A stretch of DNA of 64,000 nt. Source: JAWXCB01 sp034440455. GTDB taxonomy: Bacteria > Bacteroidota > Bacteroidia > Chitinophagales > CAIOSU01. Below are positions 53,022 to 63,998 of the stretch, piece after piece (position 1 is the stretch's first letter; every line of letters starts with the position of its first letter). The translations under genes were made by a program, and so were the position numbers. Below the pieces are notes generated by a model that had not been told where the DNA came from, made no database searches, and saw only the letters and a program-made list of their open reading frames with translations. The stretch covers positions 1-64,000 of the forward strand of contig JAWXCB010000078.1 in assembly GCA_034440455.1 (NCBI GenBank), read 5' to 3'.

Positions 53022-56000
53022 TCAATACTTCATCAACTTGCTCAACTGCTTTGTTTTGCCGACAGCAGTTTCTAAATAGTAGATTCCGGAAGAGAGCATT
53101 TCCAACTGACTGATGGTAACGGTGTTCATGCCGTGTTGAACATGAATTGTTTTTGTAAACACTGCTTTTCCAAGCACATCATACAATGTGACTTGCAGTT
53201 CTTTCTCGCCTTTTGATTCAATATCAAGATGAATGCTTTCGCGGAAAGGATTGGGATAAACAAGAATTTGCTCTTCTGAAGTTGGAGTTGAAATGCCTGA
53301 GCATAATTCCACAAGCACGGTTGCTGAAATATTTGCGCTGCAATTGTTTGAGTCCGTGTAAGAATAATAAGCGGTGTGCGCTCCCAAGCCTGCCTGTAAA
53401 GGATTAAACACATTATTAGAAATACCGGGACCGCTGAAGTTGCCGGTAACAAAAGCGGATAAGTCAATTGGCGCTCCGTTTTCACAATACGTCAAATCAA
53501 GATGGTCAAGATTAAGTTCGGGAAGCGCATTTACCGTAACCCATTGCGTATCTCTTGCTACGCAACCCAAGTTGTCGCTATAACGATAGACAATCGGATA
53601 AGGTCCGCCAACGCCTGCAATTTCAGGATCAAATACATTCACCACTACCCCACTGCCGCTGAAAGTGCCGTTGAGGGGAGCGCCTGAAAGCACTACCGGA
53701 TCAGCGTTTTCACAGTATTCAGCATTTAATCCGCTGAGTTGCACATTCGGCTCGCCATATACAATGATGTGACCGGTATCTACGCCTGTGCAGCCGAACG
53801 TATCAGTAATTGAATAGGTATATTGATGCGTACCCATTCCGGCAACAAGCGTGTTGAATGTGTTGCCGATGATGCTTGTGCCCGTAAATGTACCGCCCGC
53901 AGGCGCGCCATTTAATTGCACCTCGCCAAAGCTGATGCAGAAACTTTTTGAGATGCTGTCAATCTGTGTAAACGGATTTGCAAGCACATTGACCGTTGCA
54001 AAATCAGCAGCTAAACAGCCATTGGTGTCAGTGTAAGAATAAATGAGCAGATGATAACCCGCGCCAGCTTCCTCTGCTGTGAAAGTTGAACCTGTTACGC
54101 CATTACCGGAATAAATTCCTCCCGATGGTAGTGCGTGCAGCGAAATTGTTTCAGAAAGACAAAGCAATGTGTCTGCAATTTCAAATGTCACTTGCGGCAG
54201 CGCATTTACTGTTACGAACTGGGTTGTCAGTGCAGTGCAACCGCCTTGGGGAGTAACTGAATATGTGATTGCGTGTGTTCCTGTTCCTGCAAGCGTTGGG
54301 TTGAATGTATTACCACTGATGCCAACGCCTGTGAATATTCCGCCTGTAGGATTACCTGTCAATTGTTGCGTGTTACTCCCGAAACAGTATGCTGAATTTA
54401 ATCCCGTGAAACTTGCTGCCGGTGATTGTAAAATAATTACCTGCGCGCTTGTGCTTGCTGAACAACCGTTTGCATCAGTATAAGAATAAGTAATCGCGTA
54501 TGTTCCGATTGCCAATACAGAGGGCGAGAACGTGTTGCCTGAAACTCCCAGACCGCTGAATGTGCCGCCTAAAGGAGAGCCTGTCAACTGCGCGTCAGCA
54601 TCGGCTGCGCAATACGTTGTATTTAATCCGCTGATAGAAAGCACAGGCAGCGGGTTTATAGTTACTGTCACAGTATCAGCAGCAGTGCAACCAAATCCAT
54701 TTTCAACAGTTACAGAATAAGATTGTGTTGCTATTGGCGAAACCGTGATTGATGAAGTAAACATGTTGTTGCTCCACAAATAAGCAATGCCGCCTGTTGC
54801 TTGTAACATCACTGACTCACCCGCGCAAATCGCCACATTACCTCCGGCATCAGCGACAGGTGAAGAATACACAATAAGAGTTGTCATTACTAAACTGTCA
54901 CAGCCGCTCCATGAAGAAAGCGTATCTGTGTAAATTCCCGCTTGTGTTCTGATTGCGCCTGCGATGAAAATGCTTTCTCCATCACAAATTGCAGCAGTGA
55001 GATGCATGATGGGAGTTTCAAGCACAGTCAACTGCGTGATGACGATGCTGTCGCAACCGAATGAGGAAGTAAATGTGTCAACATAAGTACCGCTTTCCGT
55101 TTGGAAATTTCCTTCAAGGAAAATTTGCGTGCCTGTGCAAACAATCGGATAATCATACGTTGTAATTACAGGCAGAAGGCTCAGTTGAGTTGTAACGATG
55201 CTGTCGCAGCCGTCTATCGAAGAGAATACATCCACATAAATTCCTGGCATGTTTCTCCACACGCCTTGCAGGAAAATTGAATCGTTGCTGCATATCGAAA
55301 CGCTTTGCGCAAACTGGTAAGAGGGCAATACTGTGAGCGCAGTTTCAACGATACTGTCGCAGCCGTTTGCAGCAACTAACGTGTCATAGTAAATGCCGGA
55401 CTGACTCTGATATGCGCCTGCTGCAAAATGACTTTCGCCAGCGCAAATGTCCACCTGCAACACAATAAAGGAAGAATTCAGCACAATGAGTTGTGTTGTC
55501 ACAATGCTATCGCAGCCGTTAAATGCCGTGAGCGTATCGAAATAAATTCCGCTTGCCGTCTGTGCGCTTCCGCCAGCAAAATAGCTTTCGTCATCGCAAA
55601 TCGTGATTGATTGAGAACTGCTGAATGTATTCAGCACAGTGAGGTTTGTAACAAGAATGCTGTCACAACCATTTGCTGCAATAAACGAATCAACATATTG
55701 TCCGGGCTGCGTCTGCAACGCGCCTTCCACAAAGTAGCTTTCACCAGCGCAGATAGAAATAAATTCTGAGTTGATATTAATTGAGCGCACTAAAAGATGG
55801 GTAACGATGATGCTATCGCAGCCGTACGTTGTTGTAAATGTATCTGCGTAAACGCCTGCCTGATTTCTCCATGCGCCTGCTGCAAAATAGCTTTCATTCA
55901 TGCAAATAGAAACGCTCAAATTACTCAGCGAAGCTGGAATAACAGTTAGTTCTGTAATCAAAATACTGTCGCAACCTAAGCTGCTCACAAGCGTGTCATA

Positions 56001-59000
56001 GTAAATACCGGAAGCGTTTTGGAGTGCGGCCTGCGCGAAGTAGGTTTCATTACTGCAAATTGTAACGGAAACAGTTTCGCTCACTACCGGAATTACATTC
56101 AGGTTTGTAATCACAATACTGTCGCAACCGTTTGCAGCCCACAAGGTGTCGTAGTAAGTGCCGCTTGTGATTTGAAATATTCCCTGTGCGAAATAATTTT
56201 CACCCTCGCAAATCGAAACATTCAATGTTGTAAGCGGAACAGATAATACAATTAGGTCAGATACAAGCACACTGTCGCAGCCATTTACGGCAATAAGCGT
56301 GTCGTAGTATAAACCAGAAGTCGTCTGTAATGCGCCTTGCGCAAAATATCCTTCACCATCACAAATAGTCAAGGTACTCATTTCAGTATAAGCATCGAGA
56401 ACAATGAGCGCAGTAACAAGCACGCTGTCACAACCGTTTGCAGATTGCAGTGTGTCATAGTAAATACCGGAAGTATTTTGGAAATCACCCGCAGCGAAAA
56501 TGCGCTCAGTGCCGCAAATCGTGTAGCCAAATATTGTTTCAAAAACAGGCAGCACCGTTAACTGTGTTTCAATAATACTGTCGCAGCCGAAAACAGAAGT
56601 CAGCGTATCAAAATATATTCCGCTTGCTGATTGCATGTTGCCACCGGCATAGTAAGTTTCGCTCGCGCAAATTGTTACTGCAAGCGTTTCATGATAAACA
56701 GGAAGCACCGTGAGTTTTGTAATCAGAATGCTGTCGCAACCATTAGCAGCATTCAACGTGTCAAAGTAGGTTGCTCCAAGCATCTGGAATTGTCCGCCAA
56801 CATAAAAACTTTCGCCAGCGCAAATGGAAACTGAACGCGTATTAACGCTGTGAATTTTCGCAACCAATGTCGTGACTACAACGCTGTCGCAGCCATTGCT
56901 TGCTGTGAACGTGTCAGAATAAATACCTGCCTGAGTGCGGAATGCGCTTTCAAGATAGATGCTATCACCTGCACAAATTTCAACCATGCGGCTTCCGGTA
57001 AAAGTTGGTTTTAATGAAAGCGTGGTAACAACAATACTGTCGCAGCCGTTTGCGGCAATCGATGTATCGTAGTAAACGCCTGCCGCGCTTGTAAGTTGAC
57101 CGGCAAGAAAGAATGTTTCATTTTCACAAATCGAAACGGCAACATTCGTTACGCTTGGCAGCAAGATGTTTAATACAGTCGTAACAACGCTATCACAACC
57201 GTTTGCAGCAACAAGCGTGTCATAATAATTACCCGCAACAGTTTGATTTGCTCCACCCGCGAAATAGTTTTCACCAAGGCAGATTTCTACCAAACGTGCT
57301 GATGCGCTATGGGAAAGAATCGTCAATACTGTGGTTACAACACTGTCGCAGCCATTGGCGGCTATGAGCGTGTCAAAGTAATTTCCTGTAACTGAGCGGA
57401 GCGCACCACTCGCAAAATATGTTTCTCCTGCGCAGATAGCGACATTATGCGTTGTAGCTGAAACAGGAAGCACAGTAAGCTGAGTCGTAACGATGCTATC
57501 GCAGCCGTTGGCAGCCGTTAATGTATCATAATAATTGCCTGCTGATGTTTGTAATGTTCCTCCCAAGAAAAAATTTTCACCTGAACAAATCGAAATGCTG
57601 CGCGTTGAGTAGCGCAAATTGCGCACAGAGAGATTTGTAATTACAATACTGTCGCAGCCATTCCGTGCTGTGAGCGTATCAAAATACGCGCCTGCATCAA
57701 ACCTGTTCGCGCCTTGCAGAAAAATGCTTTCACCGCGACAAATGGAAATAAAGCGGTCAGAAATGAATGTTGGCTTTACTGTGAGAATAGTTGTCACCAC
57801 GCTGTCGCAGCCATTGTTTGCAGTGAAGGTATCGTAGTAAACACCATTTGCATCTTGCAGCGCACCACCGGCAAAGTAGGTTTCATTATCACAAATCGAA
57901 ACCATGTTTATCCTTGTAATTGCCTGACGAATATTTAAAATAGTAAGCACAATACTATCACAGCCATTGCGGGCGGTGAATGTGTCTAAGTAAATTCCTG
58001 GGCGGTTTTGAATCTGGCCGCCTGCGAAATAACTTTCACCGTTGCACAACATCACCGGTTTATATCTTGTAAAACGCGGCTTAATTGTGAGAACCGTTGA
58101 TACAATACTATCGCATCCGCCAGCAGCAATGTACACATCGGTGTAAGTTCCCGCTGTGCTGCGCAGCGCACCGCCCGCAAAATATTTTTCACCCTGACAA
58201 ATAGCTACACGATTCGTATCGCGGATAACCTGTTTTACTTCCAAGTTAAGCATCACAAGACTGTCACAGCCGTTCGCAGCAGTGAGCGTATCGAAATAAT
58301 ACAGCCCGCTGTTATTTCTCCACGCGCCTTCCGCAAAATATTGCGTATTGTCGCAAATCTTTTTGTAAATAGTTTTAACCGAAACGGGAAGCACAATCAC
58401 TTCCGTAATAAGAATGCTATCACATGCATTTTGCATAGCAATAGTATCTGTATAAATTCCTGAAGTTATTCTGTACTCCCCTGCTGCAAACACGCTGTCG
58501 CCCGCACAAATTGTTACTGATTTATTAGTAATTGTCTCTCCGCTAAAAATCAAAGTTGTAAAAACAAGACTATCGCAACCGCCTGTTGCAATAAATGAAT
58601 CAATATAAACGCCCGGTTGCGTTTGGTAAGCACCGCCTGCAAATACGCTGTCACCTCCGCAAAACTCAATCGTGTGGTTCGTGTGTATCGTATCATCAAG
58701 CGAATAGTTTGTGATGAGAATGCTGTCGCAGCCAAATCTATTCAACAGTGTATCGTAATAGATGCCTGCTTGCGTTTGGAAATTTCCACCTGCAAAAATG
58801 CTGTCGCCTTCGCAGGAAGAAACATTCAAAGCAATAACCTGCTGTGCGCGAGTCCTCAAATCAGTAATCCAAATACTGTCGCAGCCTGCTGTCGTGATAA
58901 ATGTATCTCTGAAAATTCCGGGGGATGAACGCAAAGCGCCACCGGCAAAATATGTCTCACCCGCGCAAATAAAAACTGTTCTCGACCTCGAATAAGCGGG

Positions 59001-62000
59001 TGTTACAATCAGCGTTGTCACGATTGTGCTGTCGCAACCGTTTACCGCAGTAAGTACATCTGTATAAACGCCAGCCGTATTTCTGTTTGCGCCCTCCACG
59101 AAATAAGTTTCATTACTACAGATTTCAACCGTGATGGAATCAACGCTTACAGGCAACACAGTGAGTTGCGTGATGACAACGCTGTCACAACTTTCTACTA
59201 CATACACATCTGTGTAAATTCCTGATGTTGTTTGAAAAGCTCCGCCTGCATAATATGATTCACCTGCGCAAATCTGCGGGTAAACGGTTTGTTCATAAGC
59301 AGCCACAATGCTCAACGATGTAATCAAAATGCTGTCGCAGCCGTTTTCCGCAATCACAGTATCATAATAATCTCCCGGGGTGTTTTGGTATGCGCCTCCG
59401 GCAAAAATGCTCTCACTTGAGCAAATTGCAATTTGTCTTACACCTGAAAATTCAGGAAGCACTGTTAGTGATATAATCACAATGCTATCGCAGTTTTCTC
59501 CCACAAGCGTATCACGATAATTTCCAGAAACTGTTCTCCATGCGCCTGAGGCAAAATAGCTTTCGCCCGAGCAAACCGTTACCGGAATAATTGTGGTAAT
59601 CGCTTGCTGCACCAGCAGGTTTGTAATAACTACGCTGTCGCACCCATTGCCAGCGCTGAAAGTGTCTGTGTAAAATCCAGTTGTTGTTTGAAGTGTTCCT
59701 CCAACAAAGTAGCTATAACCTTGGCAAATGCTCACGTAGTTTGCAGTAGCTACATTCGGCAGCACTGTAAGTTCAGTAATCACCGTGCTGTCACAACCGT
59801 TTCCTGCTGTGAAAATATCCTGATAAGTGCCGGAAGCAATTCTGCTTGCTCCACCAGCAAAATAGCTTTCACCCTGGCAAATGTTTACATCAAGATTGGT
59901 AAGCGCATTTGAAAGAACAGTGAGTTGTGTTGCAATTACACTGTCACAGCCGTTTGCGGAAACAAGCGTGTCGTAATAAATGCCTGTTGTAGTTCTGTTT
60001 GCTCCACCGATAAAATAACTTTCACCCTGACAAATTGAAACCTGAAGATTTGTTGCAAATACCGGCAACACAGTGAGATGCCTGGAGACAACACTGTCGC
60101 AGCCGTTTGCAGAGACAAGCGTATCAAAGTAAATTCCGTTTGCTGATTGGTTTGCTCCTTCAGCAAAATACGTTTCACCTGAACAGATTTCCACAAATAC
60201 ATCAGTTGTCGAATGCTGATTAAAAATCAATTCCGTGCTAATAATACTGTCACAGCCGGAAAATGATACCAGCGAATCAAAATACACTCCCGGCACAGTT
60301 TGATTTCCACCGCCAACGAAAACAACATCGCCAACACAACTGATAATGATATGATTAAATGAAAGCACCGGTAATACACTGAGGTTTGTAACAATTACGC
60401 TATCGCAGCCATGCGCTGTGGTGTACGAATCAATATATATTCCGCTTGTTAATTGCAGTGCTCCACCGGCAAAATGACTTTTTCCCTCGCAAATGCTTAC
60501 ATCAAGCGTTTCATTGTAAGAAGGATAAACAATCAGCTCTGTTGTGATGATGCTGTCGCACTTATTCAAAGCGCGAAGCGTATCGAAATAAATTCCCGCT
60601 TGTGTTTGATATGCGCCATCGGCAAAATAGGTATCACCTTCACAAATATTCACTGTAAGGTTTGTGCGTGAAGCGGGAAACACTGTGAGTATAGAGACAA
60701 CAATCATGTCGCAACTATCTACCGCAAGTAGCGTGTCATAGTACGTTCCGGGAAGCGTTTGATATGCACCTCCAACAAAATAACTATCGCCTTCGCACAT
60801 CACTATATTCGTGAGCGTTGCGCGCGGACAATCCGCAGGAAGCACTGTATCCGCTTCACCGATTGTTTCTTTATTCGGGCTTGCGTGCAGCTCAAGAATA
60901 TCGCTGTAACCGAACTGAGAAGATTCAAACGCATTCAGTTTAACAGTCGCTTCATACCACACTTCAAAAATCCAGTCTGGGTAAAGCAGATTGGGCGTAT
61001 AAGTAGTGTCGGTCAAAGGCGATGTGTTTATGAGGACATAGCCAAGGGTATTAAAATTTTCATTAATCGAAGTGGTTGCGTTGATAATATTTGTGTCACT
61101 GCCCTCAACTACGTAGCCTTCGCCTCCCGATACGCCCAGACTTGAAAATCCGGTTGGTGACTGCTGGTCTTGACTAAAATAGTCAATCACCATATCTAAT
61201 TTCTTTTCCGCCTGCATATCATACAACGCAAGACGCAAGTGATCAGATGTAATTAAGCTGTCTAAAGTTTGCGTGTTATCCCAGCCTACCGCGCCCGCAC
61301 CATAAGTGTTATCTACATATCCTTTTTCAACGATCGCGCGAACAGTAAGCGTATTCTCTATCGTGTTCACCAAGCGATGCGATTGCAGATTCAGCACAAC
61401 AAGATTCGTAGTAAGAATGCTATCGCAACCAACAGCAGAAACAAGCGTGTCAAAATACACCCCGCTTTCAATTTGCAGCGCACCGCCAACAAAATAACTT
61501 CCGCCCTGCTGCACCTGCACATCTATAATGCTTGTAACTACAGGATGAAAGGTCAACTCTGTTACAACAATACTGTCGCAGCCGCCAGATGATATAAACG
61601 TGTCAAAATAAATTCCCGCAGTTGTTTGATTCGCTCCACCTGCAAAAACCGCATCTCCTGCACATGCAGTCAGCAACTGGTTTACTATTATCGCAGGCAC
61701 AACGAACACATTGAATTGCACAATGCTGTCACAGTCAAATACAGTGGAAAGCGTATCCAAATAACTTCCTTGAACATAAACGTAGTTTGTTCCGACAAGG
61801 AAACTGTCTCCCTGACAAATTGAAACTGAAAGCAGCGTAAATTCATTTTGATGCACAAGCAAGTTTGTTGTAACAACACTGTCACAGCCATTGTTTGCCG
61901 TTAAAGCATCAATGTATTCCCCGGTAGTAGTTTGCAGTTGTCCGCCTGCAAAATGACTTTCTCCAGCGCAGATTTCAACATTCACCGTAGTTACAAATTC

Positions 62001-63998
62001 AGGCTTTACTGTGAGGTTGGTTGTAACAATGCTATCACATCCATTTGCCGCAACGAGCGTGTCGAAGTATGTTCCGGCAGTAGTCCGGAATGCACCGCCT
62101 GCAATAACTCCCTCGCCATTACATACAGAAACATTTCTTGTAAAAAAACTGTGTGCCTTCACAGTAAGTGTTGTTTCAATTACGCTGTCGCAACCTAATA
62201 CAGTTGAAAGCGAGTCGTAGTAAGTTCCTACTGTTGTTTGATTTGCTCCGCCAACAAAAAAACTTTCACTGCTGCAAATTTCAATTGCTCTGTTTACCAA
62301 GTAAGTTGGATATACTGTGAGTTGCGTAACGAGAATGCTGTCGCAGCCGTGTTGTGTGGAAAGTGTATCGCGATAAATTCCAGAAACAGTTTGAGATGCG
62401 CTACCTGCAATAAAACTTTCACCCTGACAAATGCTCACCGATTGATTGAACATGAATACTGGATGCACAATCAGATTAGTTGTTACCACGCTATCGCAGC
62501 CATTTGACGCAATCAGCACATCCTGGTAAATTCCGGTTGTTGTTTGTAACGCGCCACCGGCTAAATGATTTTCTCCGTTACAGATTTCAACACTAACACT
62601 TGTTGCAAACTCAGGCTTCACTGTGAGGTTTGTTGTCACCACGCTATCACAACCGTTTGACGCGATGCGTATATCTTGATAGATGCCAGTGGTTGTTTGG
62701 AGTGCGCCTCCGACAAAATGACTTTCACCATTGCAGATTTCTACATTTACTGTCGTTGCAAATTCTGGTTTCACCGTGAGGTTGGTTGTAACGATACTGT
62801 CGCAGCCGTTTGCTGCAATAAGCGTGTCGAAATAGTTTCCTGTTAATGTTTGAAATGCTCCGCCTGCAACGATTCCATCGCCATTGCATACTGAAATATC
62901 TCTTGTGAAAAAACTGTGCGCTTTCACAGCAAGCGTTGTTGCAATCACGCTATCGCAACCCAATCCAGTAGAGAGTGTGTCGAAGTAAATTCCTGCTATT
63001 ATTTGGTTCGCTCCACCAACAAAGAAACTTTCACCTAAGCAAATTGAAACAGTTCTGCTTGTTAAATGAGTTGGATTTACAATTAATTGAGTTACAATGA
63101 TGCTGTCGCAGCCAGACTGTGTCGAGAGTGTGTCACGGTAAGTACCGGAAACTGTTCTATTTGTGCCAGCCACAAAGAAATTTTCACTCTGGCAAATACT
63201 AACTGAGCGATTAAAAGTAAAAACAGGATTTACAGTCAAGTTTGTTGTTACAACACTGTCGCAACCGTTTGAAGCAGCCAGCACATCCTGATAAGTTCCG
63301 GCAACAGTTCTTAACTGTCCACCTGCGAAATAATTTTCACCCTGACAGATAGAAGCATTTATAGTAACAGCAAATTCGGGTTTGATAGTTAGGTTTGTTA
63401 TTACAACACTATCACAGCCAAAGAATGCGACAAGAGTGTCGAAATAGGTTCCTGCTATTGCTTGAAAAGCGCCACCTGCAACAACTCCATCGCCATTGCA
63501 AACTGCAATGTTGCGTGTGAAATGAACTATTGGCTCAACAGCCAAACTTGTTGCAATCACGCTATCGCAGCCAAAGCGTGAATTGAGCGTATCGTAGTAG
63601 ATACCAGATGTGTTTTGAAAAGCTCCGCCAACAAACAAAGCATTTCCTTCGCAAATCGAAGCATTAATGTTTACGAAATACTTGGGGCGTACAAATAATT
63701 GTGTAACATTAATGCTGTCGCAACCGTGTTGTGTTGCCAATGTATCACGATAAATTCCTGATGTGGTTCTGTTTGCTCCGGCAACAAAATAGCTTTCGCC
63801 CTGACAAATATTTACCACGCGATTGAATGTAAAAACCGGATGTACGATTAATGTTGTTGTAACTACGCTGTCGCAACCGTTGGATGCAGCAAGCACATCC
63901 TGATAAATTCCCGCTGTTGTTCTCAACTGTCCACCCGCGAAATGGCTCTCACCCTGACAAATTTCAACGGTTACGGAACTTGCAAATTCAGGAAGCAC
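53022..63998 (-). CDS. C-terminal 3658 residues of a giant T9SS-exported repeat protein (start outside window)
   Basis: The open frame runs off the right edge, so its N terminus and signal are not seen. From left (C terminus): a T9SS type A sorting domain at 53022-53290 (YPNPFRESI ... KLMKY), six PKD/Ig-like modules of about 75-80 aa at roughly 53290-54790 (GLNTTYC ... GGTFSGLGVSG; last one before GISTPTSEEQ), then a further single PKD-like block. After that come 56 units of about 51 aa with two Cys each, broken between units 17 and 18 by a 190-aa non-repeat module (about 60815-61385). The unit consensus is SIC-x-GESYF-x2-GA-x-QT...GIY-x-DTL...NGCDS-x2-T-x-LTV. Such SprB-like or adhesin-like proteins coat gliding Bacteroidota cells. 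Motility is not testable here. Confidence 0.9.
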   Translation of the reverse strand: MLPEFASSVTVEICQGESHFAGGQLRTTAGIYQDVLAASNGCDSVVTTTLIVHPVFTFNRVVNICQGESYFVAGANRTTSGIYRDTLATQHGCDSINVTQLFVRPKYFVNINASICEGNALFVGGAFQNTSGIYYDTLNSRFGCDSVIATSLAVEPIVHFTRNIAVCNGDGVVAGGAFQAIAGTYFDTLVAFFGCDSVVITNLTIKPEFAVTINASICQGENYFAGGQLRTVAGTYQDVLAASNGCDSVVTTNLTVNPVFTFNRSVSICQSENFFVAGTNRTVSGTYRDTLSTQSGCDSIIVTQLIVNPTHLTSRTVSICLGESFFVGGANQIIAGIYFDTLSTGLGCDSVIATTLAVKAHSFFTRDISVCNGDGIVAGGAFQTLTGNYFDTLIAANGCDSIVTTNLTVKPEFATTVNVEICNGESHFVGGALQTTTGIYQDIRIASNGCDSVVTTNLTVKPEFATSVSVEICNGENHLAGGALQTTTGIYQDVLIASNGCDSVVTTNLIVHPVFMFNQSVSICQGESFIAGSASQTVSGIYRDTLSTQHGCDSILVTQLTVYPTYLVNRAIEICSSESFFVGGANQTTVGTYYDSLSTVLGCDSVIETTLTVKAHSFFTRNVSVCNGEGVIAGGAFRTTAGTYFDTLVAANGCDSIVTTNLTVKPEFVTTVNVEICAGESHFAGGQLQTTTGEYIDALTANNGCDSVVTTNLLVHQNEFTLLSVSICQGDSFLVGTNYVYVQGSYLDTLSTVFDCDSIVQFNVFVVPAIIVNQLLTACAGDAVFAGGANQTTAGIYFDTFISSGGCDSIVVTELTFHPVVTSIIDVQVQQGGSYFVGGALQIESGVYFDTLVSAVGCDSILTTNLVVLNLQSHRLVNTIENTLTVRAIVEKGYVDNTYGAGAVGWDNTQTLDSLITSDHLRLALYDMQAEKKLDMVIDYFSQDQQSPTGFSSLGVSGGEGYVVEGSDTNIINATTSINENFNTLGYVLINTSPLTDTTYTPNLLYPDWIFEVWYEATVKLNAFESSQFGYSDILELHASPNKETIGEADTVLPADCPRATLTNIVMCEGDSYFVGGAYQTLPGTYYDTLLAVDSCDMIVVSILTVFPASRTNLTVNICEGDTYFADGAYQTQAGIYFDTLRALNKCDSIITTELIVYPSYNETLDVSICEGKSHFAGGALQLTSGIYIDSYTTAHGCDSVIVTNLSVLPVLSFNHIIISCVGDVVFVGGGNQTVPGVYFDSLVSFSGCDSIISTELIFNQHSTTDVFVEICSGETYFAEGANQSANGIYFDTLVSANGCDSVVSRHLTVLPVFATNLQVSICQGESYFIGGANRTTTGIYYDTLVSANGCDSVIATQLTVLSNALTNLDVNICQGESYFAGGASRIASGTYQDIFTAGNGCDSTVITELTVLPNVATANYVSICQGYSYFVGGTLQTTTGFYTDTFSAGNGCDSVVITNLLVQQAITTIIPVTVCSGESYFASGAWRTVSGNYRDTLVGENCDSIVIISLTVLPEFSGVRQIAICSSESIFAGGAYQNTPGDYYDTVIAENGCDSILITSLSIVAAYEQTVYPQICAGESYYAGGAFQTTSGIYTDVYVVESCDSVVITQLTVLPVSVDSITVEICSNETYFVEGANRNTAGVYTDVLTAVNGCDSTIVTTLIVTPAYSRSRTVFICAGETYFAGGALRSSPGIFRDTFITTAGCDSIWITDLRTRAQQVIALNVSSCEGDSIFAGGNFQTQAGIYYDTLLNRFGCDSILITNYSLDDTIHTNHTIEFCGGDSVFAGGAYQTQPGVYIDSFIATGGCDSLVFTTLIFSGETITNKSVTICAGDSVFAAGEYRITSGIYTDTIAMQNACDSILITEVIVLPVSVKTIYKKICDNTQYFAEGAWRNNSGLYYFDTLTAANGCDSLVMLNLEVKQVIRDTNRVAICQGEKYFAGGALRSTAGTYTDVYIAAGGCDSIVSTVLTIKPRFTRYKPVMLCNGESYFAGGQIQNRPGIYLDTFTARNGCDSIVLTILNIRQAITRINMVSICDNETYFAGGALQDANGVYYDTFTANNGCDSVVTTILTVKPTFISDRFISICRGESIFLQGANRFDAGAYFDTLTARNGCDSIVITNLSVRNLRYSTRSISICSGENFFLGGTLQTSAGNYYDTLTAANGCDSIVTTQLTVLPVSATTHNVAICAGETYFASGALRSVTGNYFDTLIAANGCDSVVTTVLTILSHSASARLVEICLGENYFAGGANQTVAGNYYDTLVAANGCDSVVTTVLNILLPSVTNVAVSICENETFFLAGQLTSAAGVYYDTSIAANGCDSIVVTTLSLKPTFTGSRMVEICAGDSIYLESAFRTQAGIYSDTFTASNGCDSVVVTTLVAKIHSVNTRSVSICAGESFYVGGQFQMLGATYFDTLNAANGCDSILITKLTVLPVYHETLAVTICASETYYAGGNMQSASGIYFDTLTSVFGCDSIIETQLTVLPVFETIFGYTICGTERIFAAGDFQNTSGIYYDTLQSANGCDSVLVTALIVLDAYTEMSTLTICDGEGYFAQGALQTTSGLYYDTLIAVNGCDSVLVSDLIVLSVPLTTLNVSICEGENYFAQGIFQITSGTYYDTLWAANGCDSIVITNLNVIPVVSETVSVTICSNETYFAQAALQNASGIYYDTLVSSLGCDSILITELTVIPASLSNLSVSICMNESYFAAGAWRNQAGVYADTFTTTYGCDSIIVTHLLVRSININSEFISICAGESYFVEGALQTQPGQYVDSFIAANGCDSILVTNLTVLNTFSSSQSITICDDESYFAGGSAQTASGIYFDTLTAFNGCDSIVTTQLIVLNSSFIVLQVDICAGESHFAAGAYQSQSGIYYDTLVAANGCDSIVETALTVLPSYQFAQSVSICSNDSIFLQGVWRNMPGIYVDVFSSIDGCDSIVTTQLSLLPVITTYDYPIVCTGTQIFLEGNFQTESGTYVDTFTSSFGCDSIVITQLTVLETPIMHLTAAICDGESIFIAGAIRTQAGIYTDTLSSWSGCDSLVMTTLIVYSSPVADAGGNVAICAGESVMLQATGGIAYLWSNNMFTSSITVSPIATQSYSVTVENGFGCTAADTVTVTINPLPVLSISGLNTTYCAADADAQLTGSPLGGTFSGLGVSGNTFSPSVLAIGTYAITYSYTDANGCSASTSAQVIILQSPAASFTGLNSAYCFGSNTQQLTGNPTGGIFTGVGISGNTFNPTLAGTGTHAITYSVTPQGGCTALTTQFVTVNALPQVTFEIADTLLCLSETISLHALPSGGIYSGNGVTGSTFTAEEAGAGYHLLIYSYTDTNGCLAADFATVNVLANPFTQIDSISKSFCISFGEVQLNGAPAGGTFTGTSIIGNTFNTLVAGMGTHQYTYSITDTFGCTGVDTGHIIVYGEPNVQLSGLNAEYCENADPVVLSGAPLNGTFSGSGVVVNVFDPEIAGVGGPYPIVYRYSDNLGCVARDTQWVTVNALPELNLDHLDLTYCENGAPIDLSAFVTGNFSGPGISNNVFNPLQAGLGAHTAYYSYTDSNNCSANISATVLVELCSGISTPTSEEQILVYPNPFRESIHLDIESKGEKELQVTLYDVLGKAVFTKTIHVQHGMNTVTISQLEMLSSGIYYLETAVGKTKQLSKLMKY
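54840..63998 (-). repeat. 56 coding repeats of 51 aa (153 bases), with a 612-base higher-order period near the edge
   Basis: Counted by the GCDS core, 56 units lie at 54840-60810 and 61390-63998. All but one carry both cysteines. Units 1-14 (61870-63998) follow the order a b c d, a b c d, a a b c d, a, with type-specific words HPVFTFNR (before b), FVAG.NR (b), FFVGGANQ (c) and SVCNG.G (d). That is a 204-aa, 612-base superrepeat, less diverged than the older units nearer the C terminus. Confidence 0.9.
60815..61385 (-). other. Non-repeat module inserted between units 17 and 18
   Basis: About 190 residues (VNTIENTLTVRAIVEKGYVDN ... DWIFEVWYEATVKLN ... LELHASPNKETIG) interrupt the repeats. It has a beta-rich, VWYEVTV-like segment that occurs in other secreted Bacteroidota proteins, but I cannot name the family. 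It contains one cysteine (PADCPR), next to a unit that lacks its first cysteine. Confidence 0.6.

Noticed and set aside
55428..62507. Many plus-strand frames of 60-128 codons opposite the giant repeat gene
   Set aside because: All are shadows of the 153-base repeat; they share the same repetitive pattern and have no family match.
54840..63998. Tandem repeats as a CRISPR array
   Set aside because: The period of 153 bases is coding, units differ by substitution along their whole length, and there are no short identical repeats with unique spacers.
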